Assembly: GCA_034359265.1 (NCBI GenBank)
Contig: CP136898.1
Span: 2,172,501 to 2,236,500 of the forward strand
Source of the DNA: Canna indica
Lineage: Eukaryota; Streptophyta; Magnoliopsida; Zingiberales; Cannaceae
Direction: 5' to 3'
DNA length: 64,000 bases
Shown here: positions 58,935 through 64,000 of the stretch, in pieces
Position numbering within the stretch: the stretch's first letter is position 1
Layout of the letters: every line of letters begins with the position of its first letter
Program-made: the position numbers and the translations under genes
The notes under the pieces: model-generated
Told to the model about the DNA's origin: nothing
The model's database searches: none
Seen by the model: the letters and a program-made list of their open reading frames with translations, nothing else

Positions 58935-59795
58935 GTCCTGACTGCTGAACTAAAGGAATTACCATATGAGACAATCATGATGTCAGACGAAGTCCAGACA
59001 AATACCTGGAGAAAGCAAGTAAGTCTCCCACAAACCATGACAAATTGTGTTCATATATGCGAAGATGTCTACTTACAACATGTCCCATGTGCTCCAGATT
59101 TTGCCTGGGAAGGAAACTCATTATACAGAAATCAAACATCACTCCATACGACAACAAAGATACACTGATAAGTGAGTTGTTAGAATACACGGAATACTTG
59201 CTGGCAGAAAATCAGAAACTGAAGGAAAAAATCCAAAAGTATGAGTTAAACCAGGAAATGGCTGAACTAGAGAAAGAGGCCCTAAGGAAAGGAAAATTCC
59301 AAGCTAAAGAAGAGAGTGAGAAGAAAACTTGGATGACATTTCCCGCAGAATATGAAGAACTAACAAATATTGCAGATGATCCAACAGAAGACCCTGTAAT
59401 GGGCTCAAAAGAAGAACAGGATAGAGCGTACAATGACCTAGAACGCTTATCCTGCCACAACGTAAAGGACCTGTTCGACTACATGAATGACTACAAGGTC
59501 CTGGCAGCAAAATCCGGCCGTGTGTATATTTCTCCAGAACTATCGGAGAAATTCTTCAGAAAAATGCCCCCGCTTATTGGAAAGGAATTGGAAAAAGCTT
59601 TTGCAAAAAAATATCCAGGAAACCCGCTAGGCATCTTCCCACGGATGCACTTCGCCTATCAGTTCCTAACCGAACAACGCAAGCACGCGGATTTACAAAG
59701 AAGCCTCGAGGACTTATCCGTTCATTTTCTGAAGGAGAAATAGGAATGACAAAATCCCTGATTGCTGAAGTAAAGGAACTACCATATGAGACAAC
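58935..59795 (+). mobile_element. Caulimoviridae-like capsid-region fragment, copy 2, disrupted
   Basis: Same insertion as at 44903-45848 but with an 85-bp deletion (copy-1 positions about 45033-45117). The deletion removes the first cysteine pair region and shifts the frame, so the left part (to about 59168) and right part (to 59743) lie in different frames. A few further substitutions occur near the end. The 38-bp terminal direct repeats remain. The fragment is non-functional. Confidence 0.75.
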
Positions 59796-61560
59796 ATTGA
59801 TTTAAGTTTTGGTAGCTTTTCTTGTCTGATCGATTGAAGATTTTGACGCATTGCGTGGTTGATCAAGTAGGTATTGTCCTCGATTTCATTTTTGGATAAC
59901 CTTTCTTCGTCATTTGGACTGAAGGTTTGAGGCATCAGCGGTGGTTGGCCTATTTTGTTCGAAGGTTTATCAAAGTCTTATTTTCTTAGTTGTTCAGTTC
60001 AAGGCGTTTGTCGTTCCTGCGATTGCTGAGGTTTATTTGATTAAAGGTTTCGGGGCCTCTGCAGTGGTTGATCTTGTCTGTATAATGTGGATTTGTCAGT
60101 GTAACACTGTCTAATTAATGGTGATTTTGCTCGTTCTGTTAGATTCATCAAAACCCCACTACTCTTGTTGTTTATATATTCAGCATGTTGGTTGTTTATT
60201 CGATTTCTGAGGCTTATTGGACCTAGATTTTGTTGCTTCTGCTGTGGTTCATCTCGTCTGTATATTCTGGATTTCTTTGTGCTTCAATTTTATAATGATG
60301 TCTGGATTGATGGTGATTTTGCTTGGTTTGGTGGATTTCTGAAAAGCCTACTTCGCCACTCGTTTATTTCTTCAGAATGTTGGTCAATTTATGCTATTGC
60401 TGTGATTGTCTGGTTAATCCTTTTCATTCTTTGAAATATCATGTATGCGGTGATTGTACAGTTTAGTGGATAGTTGAGAATATTTTGATCCTTCTGCTTG
60501 TAGCACTTAAGCTCGAACTGCAATGCAATCCTCACTAAAATATTTTTCTTGTAGGCTGAGCTATTGTGTAGTAACCATGTTTTATAAGTGAATTGAGTTG
60601 TTGTGTGATAGGTTCTCAATTTTTTGTGTGTCTCGAGTATAGAGGTATTATTGTTTTAGATGTTGACATGAATTCACTATCACAAATTTATTCGGACAGG
60701 CATGATAAAATTTATCCCTGATGTATGGTTTGAAATCAAACTATAAATTTTAGCCGAAGGAGATGTTTTATCATTTGAATAACAAATTAATTCACCTTTA
60801 TTTGTTGAAATACTTCTACTCTTGTCATTATTTCTCAGTTTACATAGTTGCATAAGATATCCGAATAGAAACATATTGTGTTATTTTTCTCGTTTTAGTA
60901 ATTACAATGATATTTATGTCATTCTAATACAATTTTTATGATACTTTTTTATTTTGATAATTTATATATAGTAGAAGATCAAATTAGCTCTTTGTATTTA
61001 TGTTCAAAATTTCTGGAATCCAGAGTATTTGCTATTTTGTAATATTATCAATTTTCTTTTACACTGTTTGGATTAATGTCATGTTGCCATCTAATTATGA
61101 AGTTGAGCAATATTGGTAATGTTATTCCCTAGTTGAAATACTGCTACTAGTCTCTTAGCTTTAGTAATTATAGGTTGTTCAAATAGGAAGAACAAAAATG
61201 GGCCCTCATTGATTGCAGTAATTCATTTTGTTATTCTTGGACAACTGTTCTACTCTTCAAAAAATTTCAATACTTATTCATTAGGGTGTTTTTGAAGTGG
61301 TTCTCCAATTAGTACTCTTAATATATAGTGTTTATTCAATATTTTAATATTAATATTATTTTTGGATACCCTTTTAAATTATCGATATTGAATATATAGC
61401 CATATTTAATTTAATATATCATTTATCCTTATAAATTTATAAATATAGCATACATGCTGTTGTTACCATCAATTTCATTAACATAAGTTAATTTTTGTAG
61501 TTGATAAAAGAAAATTTATTTTTTTTAATTACATAAAATTGCTAATACACTAAATACTCT
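59796..61560. other. diverged array remainder and AT-rich DNA, copy 2
   Basis: Parallel to 45849-47639. No gene seen. Confidence 0.45.
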
Positions 61561-64000
61561 CCTAACTAGCTTTTTGACTCGGCAGTTACTAGGACACGTG
61601 TGTTTCTTGGAAGGATATGATGTTGAAAATTTTGATCAAATAGAAGAGACAATAGCAGAGACAATATGGGATAACTTGCTCTAGGGGCTTGACACAAACA
61701 TCCGTAGTTCCATATTTTGTGAAACATCCTCACAAAATTGAGTTTGAACTCAAACTATATATATAGTGTGAAGGATAATAGTGTGAAGGATATCTTTACT
61801 GAGTTTGAACGCAAAATACATATTTTTGCATGAACTTACCAGTCTGTTTCTTGGTAGGATATGGAGTTCAGAAATTTAATCAAATAACAAAAATTTTATG
61901 GGAGAACTTGCTTCAGTGGCTTGACACCTTTATCTGTAGCACAATATCCTGCGAATGACAACTATACCGAGTTTGAACTCAAAAACTTTTCCGCCTTGTC
62001 TATTTTCCTTTCTATCACCTCCTAACTAGCTATGTGACTCAGAAGTTGTTTTCAAGTGCCTGAAGTACACATTATTGCACAAACTTATCGGGTCGTGTAT
62101 GTTTCTTGGTAGGATTCGGAGTTCCAAAATTTTATCAGACACAGATAGCATGGGAGAACATGCTTCAGGGGATTGACACACATCTGTAGTTCGATATTGT
62201 GTAAATTATATCTTTATTAAGTTTGAACTCCAAGTTTTCTGCTTTCTCTATATTCTTTTCTATTGTAGCCTCCTAACTAGCTTTGTGACTCGGCAGTTAC
62301 CAGGACATGTGTTTTTTGGTAGGATATGATGTTGAAAAATTTGATCAGATAGAAGAGACAATAGCAGAGACAGTATAGGAGAACTGGCTTCAGGGGCTTG
62401 ACACATGCTATCTTTTTGGACATTGCCTCCTAACTATCTGTGACTTAGCAGTTGTATTCAAGTGCCTGATACATATTTTGCATGAACTTACGAAGTTGTC
62501 TATGTTTCTTGGTAGGATATGAAGTTCATAAATTTAATCAGATTACAAAGATAGTATGGGAGAACTTGCTTCCGGGGATTGACACTTGCATCTGCAGTTT
62601 GATATAGTGTGAAGGATATCTTTTTCTGAGTTTGAACTCATAACTTTTCTGCCTTACCTATATTCCTTTCTATGCCTACTATGTAGCTGTGGGGCTCAGC
62701 ATTTGTTTTCAAGTGCCAGAAGTACATATTTTTGCATGAACTTACCACATCATGTATGTTTATTGGTAGGATATGGAGTTCAAAAGCTTAACCAGATAAC
62801 AAAGTTTGAATGGGAGAACTTGCTTCAAGGGCTTGTCACATGCATCTCTAGTTTGATTGTGAAGGACATGTTTACTAAGTTTGATCACATGCATCGTTGT
62901 TTTCAATTTTCAAGTCCTTGAAATACATAATTTTGCATGAACCTATCAAGCACATTTTTGCCATAACTTACCAGTCCCTCTTTGTTTATTGGTAGGATAT
63001 GGAATTTCAAAATTTTATCAGACAACAGTGATGATAATTTGGGAGAAGTCATTTCAGAGGTTTGACATGCATGTATGATGTTGTGTGAACTTGCAGTATG
63101 GGTAGTATGGGTGAACTTGCTTCAGGGGCTTGACACATGCATCCGTAGTATGATGTTGTGTGAAACATTCACACAAATTGAGTTTGATCTCGAACTTTTC
63201 TACCTTATCTATATTCCTTTTTATCATTGCCTTCTTTTTAGCTCTTTGACCCGGCAGTTGTTTAGCAGTTGTTTTCAAGAGCCTAATACATATTTTTGCT
63301 CGAATTTGCCAGGCTTATATTTCTTGGTAGGATATGGAGTTCAAATATTTAATCAGATAAGAAAGTTACTATGGGGTAACTTGCTTCAGGTGTTCGACTC
63401 ATGCATCTATAATTTTATTTTGTGTGAAGGATATCTTTACTGAGTTTGAACGCAAAATTATATTTTTGCATGAACTTGCCAATCTATGTTTCTTGGTAGG
63501 ATTTGGAGTTCAAAAATTTTATGAGACAACAAATTTTTTTTGCGAGAACTTGCTTCAGTGGCCATACACCAGTACCTGTAGCACAATATCATGCGAATGA
63601 TAACTATACTTGAGTTTGAACTCATAAACTTTTCTGCCTTGTCTACTTTCCTTTCTATCACCTCCTAACTAGCTACGTGACTCAGAAGTTGTTTACAAGT
63701 GCGTGAAATACACATTATTGCACAAACGTTGCGACTTTGGGTGAAAAATTTAAACAGAGACTTTGGGTGAACTTGCTTCAGGGGCTTGACACATGCATCT
63801 GTAGTATGGTACTGTGAAACATTCACACAAATTGAGTTTGAACTCCATCTTTTCTGCCTTATCTATATTCCTTTATATCATTGCCTTGTTTTTAGCTCTG
63901 TGGCTCAGCAGTTGTTTAGCAGTTGTTTTTAAGTGCCTAATACATATGCTTGCATGGACTTACTAGGCTGTGTATGTTTCTTGGTAGGATATGGAGTTCA
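61561..64000 (+). repeat. ~170-490-bp tandem array, copy 2 (runs off the window)
   Basis: Parallel to 47640-50075, with the 'ggtaggatatggag' landmarks at corresponding positions. The window ends inside a unit, before the place where the Copia LTR fragment begins in copy 1. Confidence 0.8.

Larger units (their letters stand above)
51432..64000 (+). repeat. 14-kb tandem duplication, copy 2 (truncated by the window)
   Basis: Parallel to 37453-50075 of copy 1. Predicted peptides of the RRP43 exons are unchanged. Private changes include a 31-bp internal duplication near 55305-55370, an 85-bp deletion in the viral fragment, a 15-bp deletion at about 60297 and many single bases. The far end is outside the window, so it is unknown whether a third unit follows. 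Confidence 0.95.

Overview
The window looks like nuclear DNA from a flowering plant, most likely a monocot. The evidence is GT-AG introns, very GC-rich first exons and single-exon genes set in AT-rich intergenic DNA, and dense nested transposons. No bacterial-type operons, CRISPR arrays or tRNA genes were seen. The species cannot be named from the sequence alone.

Layout. 1-6.4 kb is a nest of repeats: an inverted partner of the 41.6-44.9 kb block, broken up by a 1.5-kb tandem duplication and four hAT-type elements that each have readable 8-bp target-site duplications (TSDs). 6.5-8.25 kb is a composite of foldback MITEs. 8270-18501 is a complete 10.2-kb Mutator-like element (MULE) with ~185-bp terminal inverted repeats and a perfect 9-bp TSD. 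It carries a decayed MURA-type transposase gene, a convergent accessory gene, a 2.9-kb cassette of captured host-gene fragments (a methyltransferase-like first exon and a PPR gene) and about fifteen copies of a short near-palindrome. The MULE sits immediately upstream of CTF8 (18.5-20.2 kb). Then come a small nuclear-type protein of unknown function (24.2-24.7 kb, minus), the thylakoid-lumen PsbP-domain protein PPD6 (25.8-28.5 kb, minus, three exons), an intronless F-box/kelch gene (32.2-33.5 kb, plus) and the exosome subunit RRP43 (35.4-39.4 kb, minus, eight exons).

From 37453 to the window end lies a head-to-tail tandem duplication with a ~14-kb unit (37453-51431, then 51432 to beyond 64000). 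Its left breakpoint lies in RRP43 intron 4, so the second copy holds only RRP43 exons 1-4 plus the upstream region. Each unit also carries a foldback element with a GC-rich minisatellite, a ~390-bp tandem array behind a promoter-like block, an insertion of a Caulimoviridae-like capsid-region fragment with 38-bp direct repeats at its ends, and a second tandem array of ~170-490-bp units. A Copia-type LTR fragment lies at the end of copy 1, next to the junction.

The five intact host genes are unrelated housekeeping or regulatory genes (sister-chromatid cohesion, photosynthesis, ubiquitin ligase adaptor, RNA decay, one unknown). The main biology of the window is how mobile DNA has captured, duplicated and moved host sequence around them.
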